From Glycomyces niveus (GTDB lineage: Bacteria; Actinomycetota; Actinomycetes; Mycobacteriales; Micromonosporaceae), in the NCBI RefSeq assembly GCF_017592475.1, contig NZ_JAGFNP010000010.1, forward strand, positions 124,001 through 188,000: a stretch of 64,000 bases of DNA. The letters run 5' to 3'. A program made the position numbers and the translations under genes. The first letter of the stretch is position 1, and every line of letters starts with the position of its first letter. Positions 7,922-15,917 of the stretch are shown here, one piece after another. Under the pieces are notes generated by a model that was not told where the DNA came from, ran no database searches, and saw only the letters and a program-made list of their open reading frames with translations.

Positions 7922-8769
7922 TGCTCTCCTAGCTGGTAGGTCCGGGCGGCGGTGCCGCCGAAGACGTCGGGGTCGGGGCGGCCGAGGATCTCGGTGAGGG
8001 CGTCTTTGACGCGGGTGTAGGTCGAGGCGAGTTCGCAGACGGGCCAGTCGGAGCCGAACATGAGACGGTCGGGGCCGAACAGCTCGAGGGCGGTCTGGAC
8101 GAAGGGCCGCAGGTCGGCGGGGGTCCAGTGCCGCCAGTCGGCTTCGGTGACGAGGCCGGAGAGCTTCGCGGTCACGTTGGGCCGCTTGGCGAGCGGCGTG
8201 ACCGCTTCGCGCCAGGCCTTGAGGCCCGGTTCGCCGTCCCGGACCTGGGGCTTGCCGAGGTGGTCGAGGACGAACACGAGCTCGGGCACGGCGGCGGCGG
8301 CCTTCGCGGCGGCCGGGAGCTGGTCGACGCGCACGATCAGGTCGTAGGTCGGCACGGTGCCCGCGATGGACTTGAGGGCCGCGATGGCCTCGGGCCGGGC
8401 CAGGAAGTCCGCTTCGGGGCGGCCCTGGACCTGGTCGCGCAGACCCACGAGATACCGCGCGCGGGGGTGGTTCGCGTAGCGCGCCAGCGTGTTCGCCAGT
8501 TGCGGGTCGAGGAGGTCGATGAAGCCGACGACCCCGGCGATCTCGTCCACGGCCCCGGCGAGGTGCAGGAACTCGACGGTCTCGGACGGGTGGCCCCAGT
8601 CGGCCTCGACCAGGACCGTCTTGTCGACCCCGGCGGCCTTCAGGTTGGCGCGGAGGTCCTCCACGCCGTAGTCGCGGCGGATCGGCTCGAGCTCGGGTTC
8701 GCTGGCGAGCCAAGGGTAGTCGGCGGTCCAGAGGTGGTGGTGCGCGTCGATCACAGGCGGAGCGGTCAT
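7918..8769 (-). CDS. L-fuconolactonase (amidohydrolase 2 family)
   Basis: 283 aa. The metal-binding HHHLW sits in VIDAHHHLWTADYPWL near the N-terminus; VLDHLGKPQ carries another ligand histidine, and the end has LMFGSDWPVCELAS with the catalytic aspartate. These are features of COG3618 lactonases such as L-fucono-1,5-lactonase. It opens the lactone made by the aldo/keto reductase. ATG 8769 is chosen over the upstream extension because it forms an ATGA overlap with the preceding gene and follows the family N-terminus. Confidence 0.88.
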   Translation of the reverse strand: MTAPPVIDAHHHLWTADYPWLASEPELEPIRRDYGVEDLRANLKAAGVDKTVLVEADWGHPSETVEFLHLAGAVDEIAGVVGFIDLLDPQLANTLARYANHPRARYLVGLRDQVQGRPEADFLARPEAIAALKSIAGTVPTYDLIVRVDQLPAAAKAAAAVPELVFVLDHLGKPQVRDGEPGLKAWREAVTPLAKRPNVTAKLSGLVTEADWRHWTPADLRPFVQTALELFGPDRLMFGSDWPVCELASTYTRVKDALTEILGRPDPDVFGGTAARTYQLGEQ

Positions 8770-9755
8770 GACGGGACGGGAGCCTCCTCGGCCAGCAGCC
8801 CGGCGCTCTTGAGGTCGTGCCACAGCGCGCCGGGGATGGGGTGGGCGTACATGGCGAGGGCGTCGTCGACCTCGGCGGGGGTGCGCGCGCCGACGAGGAT
8901 CGACGCGACGGCAGGGTGGGCGGCGGGGAACTGCAGCGCGGCCGCCCGCAGAGGCGTGTCGTACCGCTCACAGATCGCGGCGATGGCCTGCGCTCGGGCG
9001 AGGAGTTGTCGGTCCGCCTCCGCATAGTTGAAGTGCGCTCCGGGCTTGGGGTCCGCGAGGATGCCGGAGTTGAAGACGCCGGCGGCGATCACGGAGACGC
9101 CGCGCGCGAGGCAGAGGGGGTAGAGCCGGTCCAGGGCGGACTGGTCGAGGAGCGTGTAGCGGCCCGCGATGAGGGCCACGTCGAAGTCGGCGCTCGCGAG
9201 CATGTCGGCGGCGGCCTCGGTCGAGTTCATGCCGACGCCGATGGCGCCGATGCGCCCGGCGGCCTTGAGTTCGGCGAGGGCCCGGTGGGTCCCGGCGAGG
9301 GCGTCGGCCTGATGGTCGTCGGCGTCGTGGATGAGGCCGATCTCGACGCGGTCGCTGCCGAGGCGTTCGAGGCTGCCGTGGTAGGCCTCGTGCGCGCCGC
9401 GGTAGGAGAAGTCGAAAACGGCGGCCTTGCCGTTGGGCTCGCCCCAGATGTCCCAGGGGCCTTCGTGGTCGACGAGGACGCGGCCCATCTTGGTGGACAG
9501 GGCGTACTCGCCGCGCGGCCGGTCGGCGAGCGCGCCCCCGAGCCGCTCTTCGGAGAGCCCGGCGCCGTAGTGCGGGGCGGTGTCGAAGTGCCGGATGCCG
9601 CCCTCCCAGGCGGCGTCGACCGTGGCGGCCGCGACGGCCGGATCGACCGGCTCGAAGAGTCCGGCGAGCGGCGCGCAGCCGAGCCCGACCGCGGTCACGG
9701 ACACGTCGGTGTCGCCGAGGGTGCGAGAGGGGAGTGGTTGCCGGTCTCCGACCAC
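8766..9755 (-). CDS. Aldo/keto reductase, predicted L-fucose dehydrogenase
   Basis: 329 aa from GTG 9755, chosen because GGAGG lies 5 nt upstream; a TTG at 9776 would add seven residues. AKR features are RTLGDTDVSVTAVGLGCAPL, the HFDTAPHYGAGLSEERLGGA helix with the catalytic Asp and Tyr, and STKMGRVL with the catalytic Lys. This subgroup contains the NAD(P)-dependent D-threo-aldose/L-fucose dehydrogenases. As first gene of the operon it would oxidise L-fucose to L-fuconolactone. No sugar transporter or fucosidase accompanies it. Confidence 0.85.
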   Translation of the reverse strand: MVGDRQPLPSRTLGDTDVSVTAVGLGCAPLAGLFEPVDPAVAAATVDAAWEGGIRHFDTAPHYGAGLSEERLGGALADRPRGEYALSTKMGRVLVDHEGPWDIWGEPNGKAAVFDFSYRGAHEAYHGSLERLGSDRVEIGLIHDADDHQADALAGTHRALAELKAAGRIGAIGVGMNSTEAAADMLASADFDVALIAGRYTLLDQSALDRLYPLCLARGVSVIAAGVFNSGILADPKPGAHFNYAEADRQLLARAQAIAAICERYDTPLRAAALQFPAAHPAVASILVGARTPAEVDDALAMYAHPIPGALWHDLKSAGLLAEEAPVPS

Positions 9756-9826
9756 GGGGGCCTCCAATGGGAGCAAAAGGGGCGCTGCGGCAGCCCGAAT
9801 CGAGCTAGCCGCGCCGTCGCGACATT

Positions 9827-9838
9827 ATCCTATAGGAT
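9827..9838. promoter_or_regulatory. Perfect 12-bp palindrome, candidate GntR operator
   Basis: ATCCTATAGGAT is its own reverse complement. It lies between the divergent fucose and gntR-lutABC operons and covers the -10 of the regulator gene, an ideal site for autoregulation and control of both operons by the FCD-type GntR protein. The binding protein is inferred. Confidence 0.6.
9833..9838 (+). promoter_or_regulatory. -10 hexamer of the gntR-lutABC operon
   Basis: TAGGAT, within the palindrome, ending 7 nt before ATG 9846; an AGGA in the same bases could also act as ribosome site on a longer transcript. Confidence 0.4.
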
Positions 9839-9845
9839 TGTGCGC

Positions 9846-10643
9846 ATGACGGCTACATCAGCGACCCCGCAGAAGCGCACGCTCGCGGACGAGGCCTACA
9901 CCGAGCTGAAGTCCCGGATCATGCGCTCGGCCCTGGTCCCGGGGGCGAAGCTGAGCATCGACGGCCTGGCGAAGCAGCTCGCGTTCTCGCAGACGCCGAT
10001 TCGGGAGGCCCTGGCGCGCCTGGAGTCCGAAGGACTGCTGGCGCGGCGCCCGCTGAGCGGCTACACCGTCGAGCCGCTGCTCTCCGCCGCCGAGTTCGAC
10101 GACCTCTTCGAGATCCGGATGATGCTCGAGCCGAGGGCGGCGAGAAGGGCGGCCGAGCGAGGCGCCCGCGACCTCGCGGGGGCCCGAACGGCGACCGTGT
10201 TCGCGGAGTCGGGCCGGGCCGGTGCAGGGTCCCCGGGCACCGCCTCGATCGAGGGACTCACTGCGGCCCAGGCGGATGTGCTGCTCGCCTGCGCGCGCAC
10301 GCCCGACGCCGGGGCCGACAAGCTCGTCTTCACCGAGGCCGACGCGCGCTTCCACAACTCCGTCGCCGAACTGAGCGGCAGCGCCCAGCTCGCCAAGGCC
10401 ATCCGCCGCCTCGACGCGCACCTCCACCTCCACCGCGCGTACATCGAGCCCGAATCGATCGGGGAGACCGAGGTGGAGCACCTCGCGGTCGCGGACGCTA
10501 TCATTACTCAGCAACCGCTTGCCGCAGAGGAGGCCATGCGCCGCCACCTCGAACGCTCCCGAATCCGGCACCGCGCCGCCTTCGAAGCGGCCCGCACCAC
10601 CCAGCCGACCTCGAAACCCAGGCGCGCCAAGGCGACCCGATGA
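9846..10643 (+). CDS. GntR-family regulator with FCD domain
   Basis: 265 aa. An N-terminal winged helix-turn-helix (LADEAYTELKSRIMRSALVP to AFSQTPIREALARLESEG) is followed by an all-helical FCD effector domain with the acidic/histidine positions E-x-R (EIRMMLEPRAARRA), DARFHNSVAE and the late HLAVADAI. FCD regulators bind small carboxylates such as L-lactate or sugar acids; lactate or a fuconate intermediate is the expected inducer here. The protein carries an unusually long Ala/Gly-rich linker within the FCD domain (about residues 115-155), possibly a recent insertion. 52 nt precede lutA. Confidence 0.9.
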   Translation: MTATSATPQKRTLADEAYTELKSRIMRSALVPGAKLSIDGLAKQLAFSQTPIREALARLESEGLLARRPLSGYTVEPLLSAAEFDDLFEIRMMLEPRAARRAAERGARDLAGARTATVFAESGRAGAGSPGTASIEGLTAAQADVLLACARTPDAGADKLVFTEADARFHNSVAELSGSAQLAKAIRRLDAHLHLHRAYIEPESIGETEVEHLAVADAIITQQPLAAEEAMRRHLERSRIRHRAAFEAARTTQPTSKPRRAKATR

Positions 10644-10695
10644 ACCATGCAAAGGCCACCGGCCCGCTCCACCCGGAAGCAGAGGTGCGACCGCC

Positions 10696-11391
10696 ATGCC
10701 CCGCGTAGGACTGTTCATCACCTGCGTCAACGACGCCCTCTTCCCCGAGACCCCCAAAGCCGTCGTCGCCGTCCTCGAACGCCTCGGCTACGAGGTCGAC
10801 TTCCCCGCCGCCCAGACCTGCTGCGGCCAGATGCACGCCAACTCCGGCTACAAAGACGACGCGGCCCGGCTCGCCCGCTCCTTCGAGCGGGTCTTCGAGC
10901 CCTACGACGCCGTCGTCACCCCGTCCGGCTCCTGCGCCGCCATGACCCGCGACCAGTACCCCCACCTCACCGGCAGCACCATCGGCCGGCGTGTCTACGA
11001 GCTCTCCGAGTTCCTCATCGACGTCGCCCGCGTCGAAGACGTCGGCGCCCGCTTCCCCCACACCGTCACCTACCACCCCACCTGCCACGGCACCCGCGCA
11101 CTCGGCCTGGGCGACAAGCCCCTCCGGCTCCTGCGCGCCGTCCGCGACATCGACCTCGTCGACCTCCCCGCCGCCGACCAGTGCTGCGGCTTCGGCGGCA
11201 CCTTCGCCCTGAAGAACAGCGAGGTCTCCTCCGCGATGCTCGCCGACAAATGCCGCCACGCCGCAGACACCGGCGCCGAATACCTCGCGGCCGCCGACAA
11301 CTCCTGCCTCACCCACATCGGCGGCGGCATCTCGCGATCGGGCGGCCCCCGCCCGATCCACTACGCCGAGATCCTCGCGAGCGCCGCATGA
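10696..11391 (+). CDS. lutA: L-lactate utilisation protein LutA (LldE)
   Basis: 231 aa. Two cysteine-rich CCG domains are visible: TCCGQMHANSG after about residue 40 and QCCGFGGTFALKN late in the protein. These bind an iron-sulfur cluster in the LutABC/LldEFG L-lactate dehydrogenase complex, which oxidises L-lactate to pyruvate at the membrane. ATG follows AGAGGTG. Its TGA overlaps the ATG of lutB (ATGA). Confidence 0.92.
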   Translation: MPRVGLFITCVNDALFPETPKAVVAVLERLGYEVDFPAAQTCCGQMHANSGYKDDAARLARSFERVFEPYDAVVTPSGSCAAMTRDQYPHLTGSTIGRRVYELSEFLIDVARVEDVGARFPHTVTYHPTCHGTRALGLGDKPLRLLRAVRDIDLVDLPAADQCCGFGGTFALKNSEVSSAMLADKCRHAADTGAEYLAAADNSCLTHIGGGISRSGGPRPIHYAEILASAA

Positions 11392-12815
11392 GCACGGACG
11401 CCCGCATCGTCCCGGCCGCCTCCCTCATCCCGGCCGACGCACCGTTCCCCAAGGCCGCCAAGGTCGCCCTCGGCATGCCGCAGCTGCGCAAGAACCTCGC
11501 CCACGCCACCGGCACCATCCGCGCCAAGCGCGCCAACGTCGCCGGGGAGCTCGACGACTGGGAGCGGCTGCGCGACACCGCGTCCGCCATCAAGGCCGAC
11601 GTGCAGCACCGCCTCCCCGAACTCGCGATCGAGTTCGAGCGCAACGCGACCGCCGCCGGCGCCACCGTCCACTGGGCGCGGGACGCCCAGGAGGCCAACG
11701 AGATCGCCGCCCGGATCGTGCGCGAGGCGGGTGCCGACGAGGTCGTCAAGGTCAAGTCCATGGCCACCCAGGAGATCGAGCTCAACGAGCACTTCGAGGC
11801 CCACGGCCTCAAGGCCTTCGAGACCGACCTGGCCGAGCTCATCGTGCAGCTCGCCGAGGACAAGCCGAGCCACATCCTCGTGCCCGCGATCCACTACAAC
11901 CGCACCCAGATCCGGGACATCTTCACCCAGAGCATGGGCGATGCGCCGAGCGGGCTCACCGATGAGCCTGCGGCGCTGGCAGAAGCCGCGCGGCTGCACC
12001 TGCGGCGGCGGTTCCTGTCGGCGAAGGTCGCGGTGTCGGGCGCGAACTTCGCGGTGGCCGAGACCGGTTCGCTGGTCGTGGTCGAGTCGGAGGGCAACGG
12101 CCGCATGTGCCTCACGATGCCCGAGACGCTCATCAGCATCGTAGGGCTGGAGAAGCTACTGCCGCGCTTCGGCGACCTCGAGGTCTTCATGCAGCTGCTG
12201 CCCCGATCATCCACTGGGGAGCGAATGAACCCGTACACCTCGGTGTGGACGGGGTCCCGCGAGGGTGACGGGCCGCGGGACGTGCACGTGATCCTGCTCG
12301 ACAACGGCCGCACCGGCGTCCTCGCCGACGAGGTGGGCCGCCAGGCGCTCTCGTGCATCCGCTGCTCGGCCTGCCTGAACGTGTGCCCGGTGTACGAGCG
12401 GACGGGCGGGCACGCGTACGGCCACGTCTACCCGGGGCCGATCGGCGCGATCCTCGCGCCGCAGCTCGAGCCGGGCCGCCACGACGACCTGCCGTACGCC
12501 TCGAGCCTGTGCGGGGCCTGCTACGAGGTCTGCCCGGTCAAGATCAACATCCCCGAAGTGCTGGTCCACCTGCGCCAGCAGGGTCCGCACGAGGCGGGGG
12601 AGAAGGCCGCCATGGGCGCGGCGAAGGCCGTCATGGCCAGGCCGCGGCTCTGGCGGGCCGCCCTCAAAGCGGCGAGGTTCGGCTCGATGCCATGGCGCCG
12701 CAAGGGGTTCCTGCGGCGCCTGCCGTGGCCGGGCAGCCGGTGGACGGTGAGCCGGGACCTGCCGGTGCCGCCGAAGGAGGACTTCCGGGACTGGTGGAAG
12801 GAGCGGCAGCGATGA
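11388..12815 (+). CDS. lutB: L-lactate utilisation iron-sulfur protein LutB (LldF)
   Basis: 475 aa, usual length for the family. An N-terminal LUD domain (about residues 70-310, with VKVKSMATQEIELNEH and ANFAVAETGSLVVVESEGN) is followed by two ferredoxin-like cysteine sets: C323, C326, C329, C333 and C375, C378, C382. It passes electrons from lactate oxidation to the respiratory chain with LutA and LutC. It starts in a 4-nt overlap with lutA and ends in a 4-nt overlap with lutC. Confidence 0.95.
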   Translation: MSTDARIVPAASLIPADAPFPKAAKVALGMPQLRKNLAHATGTIRAKRANVAGELDDWERLRDTASAIKADVQHRLPELAIEFERNATAAGATVHWARDAQEANEIAARIVREAGADEVVKVKSMATQEIELNEHFEAHGLKAFETDLAELIVQLAEDKPSHILVPAIHYNRTQIRDIFTQSMGDAPSGLTDEPAALAEAARLHLRRRFLSAKVAVSGANFAVAETGSLVVVESEGNGRMCLTMPETLISIVGLEKLLPRFGDLEVFMQLLPRSSTGERMNPYTSVWTGSREGDGPRDVHVILLDNGRTGVLADEVGRQALSCIRCSACLNVCPVYERTGGHAYGHVYPGPIGAILAPQLEPGRHDDLPYASSLCGACYEVCPVKINIPEVLVHLRQQGPHEAGEKAAMGAAKAVMARPRLWRAALKAARFGSMPWRRKGFLRRLPWPGSRWTVSRDLPVPPKEDFRDWWKERQR

Positions 12816-13402
12816 GCGGCGCGCGCGAGGAGATCCTGGCGCGGATGCGCCGCGCGCTGGAAGGCGCGGGCGAGGCGCCGGTGCCGCCGCGTGAGTACCG
12901 CCGCGCTTTGGATGCGGGCGTTGACATCACGGCGATGCTCATCGACCGGCTCGTGGACTACAAGGCGAACGTGCATCACGGCCTGGCGTCGATCCCCGCG
13001 GCGCTCGCGGGTGCGAAGCGCGTCGTGGTGCCCGCGGACCTGCCCGCGGAGTGGCGGCTCGGCGGGGCCGAGTTCGTCGCGGACGAGGGCCTTTCGACGG
13101 CGGACCTCGACGGGATGGACGCGGTGCTGACCGGTTGCGCGGCGGCCGTGGCGGTCTCGGGCACGATCATGCTCGACACCGGTGCGGCCCAGGGCAGGCG
13201 GGCGATCACGCTGGTGCCGGACCACCATGTGGTGGTCGTGCGCGCCGAGCAGATCGTGGGGCATCTGGCCGAGGCGCTGCCGATGCTCGACCGGACGGCC
13301 CCGCAGACGTGGATCTCGGGTCCGTCGGCGACGAGTGACATCGAGCTGCAGCGCGTCGAAGGCGTGCACGGGCCGCGCCGTCTCAAGGTCGTGCTCCTCT
13401 GA
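12812..13402 (+). CDS. lutC: L-lactate utilisation protein LutC (LldG)
   Basis: 196 aa LUD-domain protein: AREEILARMRRAL start, the loop LTGCAAAVAVSGTIMLDTG and the ending WISGPSATSDIELQRVEGVHG, which is the conserved LutC signature. Third subunit of the lactate-oxidising complex. It overlaps lutB by 4 nt and closes the operon; a hairpin follows at 13431. Confidence 0.93.
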   Translation: MSGAREEILARMRRALEGAGEAPVPPREYRRALDAGVDITAMLIDRLVDYKANVHHGLASIPAALAGAKRVVVPADLPAEWRLGGAEFVADEGLSTADLDGMDAVLTGCAAAVAVSGTIMLDTGAAQGRRAITLVPDHHVVVVRAEQIVGHLAEALPMLDRTAPQTWISGPSATSDIELQRVEGVHGPRRLKVVLL

Positions 13403-13430
13403 TCCGGCCTGGTCGGCCACCCTCTGCTCA

Positions 13431-13450
13431 TACGGGGCGAGCGCCCCGTA
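13431..13450 (+). terminator. Hairpin after lutC
   Basis: TACGGGGC and GCCCCGTA form a perfect 8-bp stem with a GAGC loop, 28 nt after the lutC stop and just before the kinase promoter. Confidence 0.45.
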
Positions 13451-13465
13451 GTGGTCGCACCCGGT

Positions 13466-13471
13466 CATAAT
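13466..13471 (+). promoter_or_regulatory. -10 hexamer of the Ser/Thr kinase gene
   Basis: CATAAT, ending 7 nt before ATG 13479. Confidence 0.4.
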
Positions 13472-13478
13472 CGCCGTC

Positions 13479-15113
13479 ATGCTCCTCACGAGACCCGGTG
13501 TGCTGCTGGGCAATCGCTACCTCCTCCATCAACGGATCGGCTCGGGCGGCATGGGGGAGGTGTGGCGCGCTGACGACACGATGCTGCGCCGGCCCGTCGC
13601 CCTGAAGGTCCTGCACCCCTCCCTCTCGGACGACGAGGGTTTCCGGCGGCGCTTCGTCGAAGAGGCCCGCACGGTGGCGGCCCTGCGGGCGCGCGGCGTG
13701 GTCGAGATCTACGACATCCGCGCCGAGCGGGACGAGAGCGGCGAGGTCATGACCTACCTGGTCATGCAGTTCCTGGAGGGGCGCTCGCTGCACGAGGTCG
13801 TCGACCGGCAGGCGCCGCTGCCCGCGCAGCGCGTGCTGCCGCTCCTCGCGCAGATTGCCGACGCGCTCGAAGCGGCGCACTCGGCGGGGATCGTGCACCG
13901 GGACATCAAGCCCGCCAACATCATGGTCGACGGCAAGGGCCTGCCGACGATCCTCGACTTCGGCATCGCGCTGCGGCGCGACCAGACCGCGCTGACCGCC
14001 ACGGGCACGGTGCTGGGCACCGTCGGGTACGCCTCGCCCGAGCAGCTGCGCGGCGAGGAGCTGACCGGGGCCTCGGACCTGTACTCGCTCGGGGTCATCG
14101 CGTACGAGTGCCTCAGCGGCGCGATCCCGTTCGACCGGGACTCGCCCGCGGCCGTGATCACCGGGCACCTGCACGAGTCGCCGCCGCCGCTGCCGCCGAG
14201 CGTGCCGCAGGCGGCGGCCGAGCTGGTGGACTGGGCGATGGCGAAGGACCCGGCGGACCGCCCGGCCTCGGCGGGAATGTTCGCGCGGGAGTGCAGGGTC
14301 GCGGTGGCCCAGGCGAGGACGGTCGCCCGCGAACCCGATCGGACCACAGTGGACCTTTTGGTGTCTTCGTCGCCGCCGCCGCGCCCGACCGCGGCGATGC
14401 CGCCGGGCGCCATGCCGCCCGCGGCCGGGCACGGCGCCGCTGATGCGGAGCGGCCCAGGCGGAAACGCGGCCGCGGCGTGCTGCTCGGCCTCGCGGCGGT
14501 GGTCGCCGCCGTCGGCCTGACCATCGGCGTCATGCAGTTCCTCGACGAGGACGAACCGGACGGCCGCAGCGCCGGTGAAGACCCGAGCGGCGGGCCGACG
14601 TCAGCTGACGCGACGGACACCGATGCGTCGACCGAGACGACCTCTCCGGAGGAGGCGGGCGAACCCGAGGTGCCCGCCGCGTCGATCCTCGTGAACGCCG
14701 AGTCGGGCGACTGCCTCATCGGCTACTTCGACACGCCGCCGCCGAGCGCGCGGATGGACCCGTGCGACGGTGACGGGATCGACGAGTTCGCCATCGCCGA
14801 CAGCGGCGACGGCGTCCGCTTCGAGCACACGTACGAGGTCTCCGCCGGCGAGGACGCCACCATGTGCGTCGTCTGGGACGGCGAGTTCATGAACTTCAGC
14901 GAGAGCTGCGACGGCCCGGTCTTCGAATTCGAGTACCTGCGCACCGACGAGGCCGAGGAGGCGGACTTCTGGAAGGTGCGCGCCGTGGGCGGCGGGAACT
15001 ACTGCCTCGACGTGTCCGACGAGCCGGTCACCCCCGAGGGCGCTTACGCGCCGGTCCTCAACCCGTGCGCGGAAGGCGACACGGGTCAGCAGTGGCGGAC
15101 CGCCGCCCTCTGA
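13479..15113 (+). CDS. Membrane Ser/Thr protein kinase with ricin-like ectodomain
   Basis: 544 aa. Kinase domain at residues 13-275: glycine loop GSGGMGEV (21-28), K43 in VALKVL, HRDIKPAN (140-147), DFG (160-162) and ASPEQ. A Pro/Ala linker leads to one membrane helix at about 333-355, then an acidic Thr/Ser-rich stalk and an outside domain of ~145 aa with six cysteines, ending in YCLDVSDE and GDTGQQWR. The Q-x-W at the end and the cysteine pattern suggest a ricin-type beta-trefoil remnant, so it may sense a glycan. It follows the lut operon but has its own -10. Confidence 0.9.
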   Translation: MLLTRPGVLLGNRYLLHQRIGSGGMGEVWRADDTMLRRPVALKVLHPSLSDDEGFRRRFVEEARTVAALRARGVVEIYDIRAERDESGEVMTYLVMQFLEGRSLHEVVDRQAPLPAQRVLPLLAQIADALEAAHSAGIVHRDIKPANIMVDGKGLPTILDFGIALRRDQTALTATGTVLGTVGYASPEQLRGEELTGASDLYSLGVIAYECLSGAIPFDRDSPAAVITGHLHESPPPLPPSVPQAAAELVDWAMAKDPADRPASAGMFARECRVAVAQARTVAREPDRTTVDLLVSSSPPPRPTAAMPPGAMPPAAGHGAADAERPRRKRGRGVLLGLAAVVAAVGLTIGVMQFLDEDEPDGRSAGEDPSGGPTSADATDTDASTETTSPEEAGEPEVPAASILVNAESGDCLIGYFDTPPPSARMDPCDGDGIDEFAIADSGDGVRFEHTYEVSAGEDATMCVVWDGEFMNFSESCDGPVFEFEYLRTDEAEEADFWKVRAVGGGNYCLDVSDEPVTPEGAYAPVLNPCAEGDTGQQWRTAAL

Positions 15114-15127
15114 GGGCAGGCGCCCGG

Positions 15128-15823
15128 CTAGCGGCGGTTGCGGCGCACGCGCTCGCGGCCGAGGAGCCAGAGCGCCTGGACCCCGTCGGTCCAGGTGATC
15201 TTCTTGCCCTCTTCGCGGCTGCGCGCGGTGTAGGAGATCGGCACCTCGTAGGGGCGGATGCCGCGTTTGAGGAGCTTCGCGGTCAGCTCGGCCTCCATGC
15301 CGAAGCCGCCGGAGCGGATGTTCAAGTCCAGGTACATCTGGCGCGGGAGCAGCTTGTAGCAGGTCTCCAGGTCCGAGATGTAGGAGTTGAAGAGGATGTT
15401 CGCGGCGAGGGTGATGCCCTTGTTGCCCATGACGTACCAGAACGAGTACGCCGAGTGGGAGCCGAACGAGCGCGACCCGTACACGACCTCGGCCTTGCCG
15501 TCGAGGACCGGGGTGAGGAGCCGGGGCAGGTCGGCGGCGTCGTACTCGCCGTCCGCGTCGAAGACGACGACGTGGTCGCCGTGCGCGGACTTGGCGGCCG
15601 TGCGGATCGCCGCGCCCTTGCCCCTGTTGCGGTCGTGGCGGATCAACCGCACCCGTGGATTGTCCTCAAAGGTCTGCAGGACCTCCCAGGAGCGATCGCG
15701 GGAGCCGTCGTCGACGGCAACGATCTCGGTCTCGCAGGGGAACTCCACTGCGAGCAGCTCTTTCAGCGTTCCGGCAGCGAGGCGTTCCTCGTTGAAGACC
15801 GGAACGAGAATCGACAACAGCAT
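15128..15823 (-). CDS. Family 2 glycosyltransferase (polyprenyl-phosphate type)
   Basis: 231 aa. GT-A fold: LLSILVPVFNEE at the N-terminus, AVDDGSRDRS, the metal-binding FDADGEYDAADLP, then YGSRSFG and the DLETCYKLLPR motif seen in dolichol-phosphate-mannose-synthase-like enzymes. There is no C-terminal membrane helix pair, so it acts at the inner membrane face. It probably charges a polyprenyl phosphate with a sugar used by the neighbouring GT-C protein, encoded divergently 94 nt away. ATG 15823 has GGAG 6 nt upstream. Confidence 0.85.
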   Translation of the reverse strand: MLLSILVPVFNEERLAAGTLKELLAVEFPCETEIVAVDDGSRDRSWEVLQTFEDNPRVRLIRHDRNRGKGAAIRTAAKSAHGDHVVVFDADGEYDAADLPRLLTPVLDGKAEVVYGSRSFGSHSAYSFWYVMGNKGITLAANILFNSYISDLETCYKLLPRQMYLDLNIRSGGFGMEAELTAKLLKRGIRPYEVPISYTARSREEGKKITWTDGVQALWLLGRERVRRNRR

Positions 15824-15917
15824 TGCTGCTCCATCCCCGCGGATCGAACAAGATTGCACAACCATAACGCGCTCATGCCAGGACGGCATCGGCCGGACGG
15901 GTCGTGTTGAACGCAGG

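Noticed and set aside
15387..15917. N-terminal extension of the GT-C-like protein
   Set aside because: The extra residues are antisense to the GT2 gene and do not look like protein; the hydrophobic N-terminus begins at 15918.
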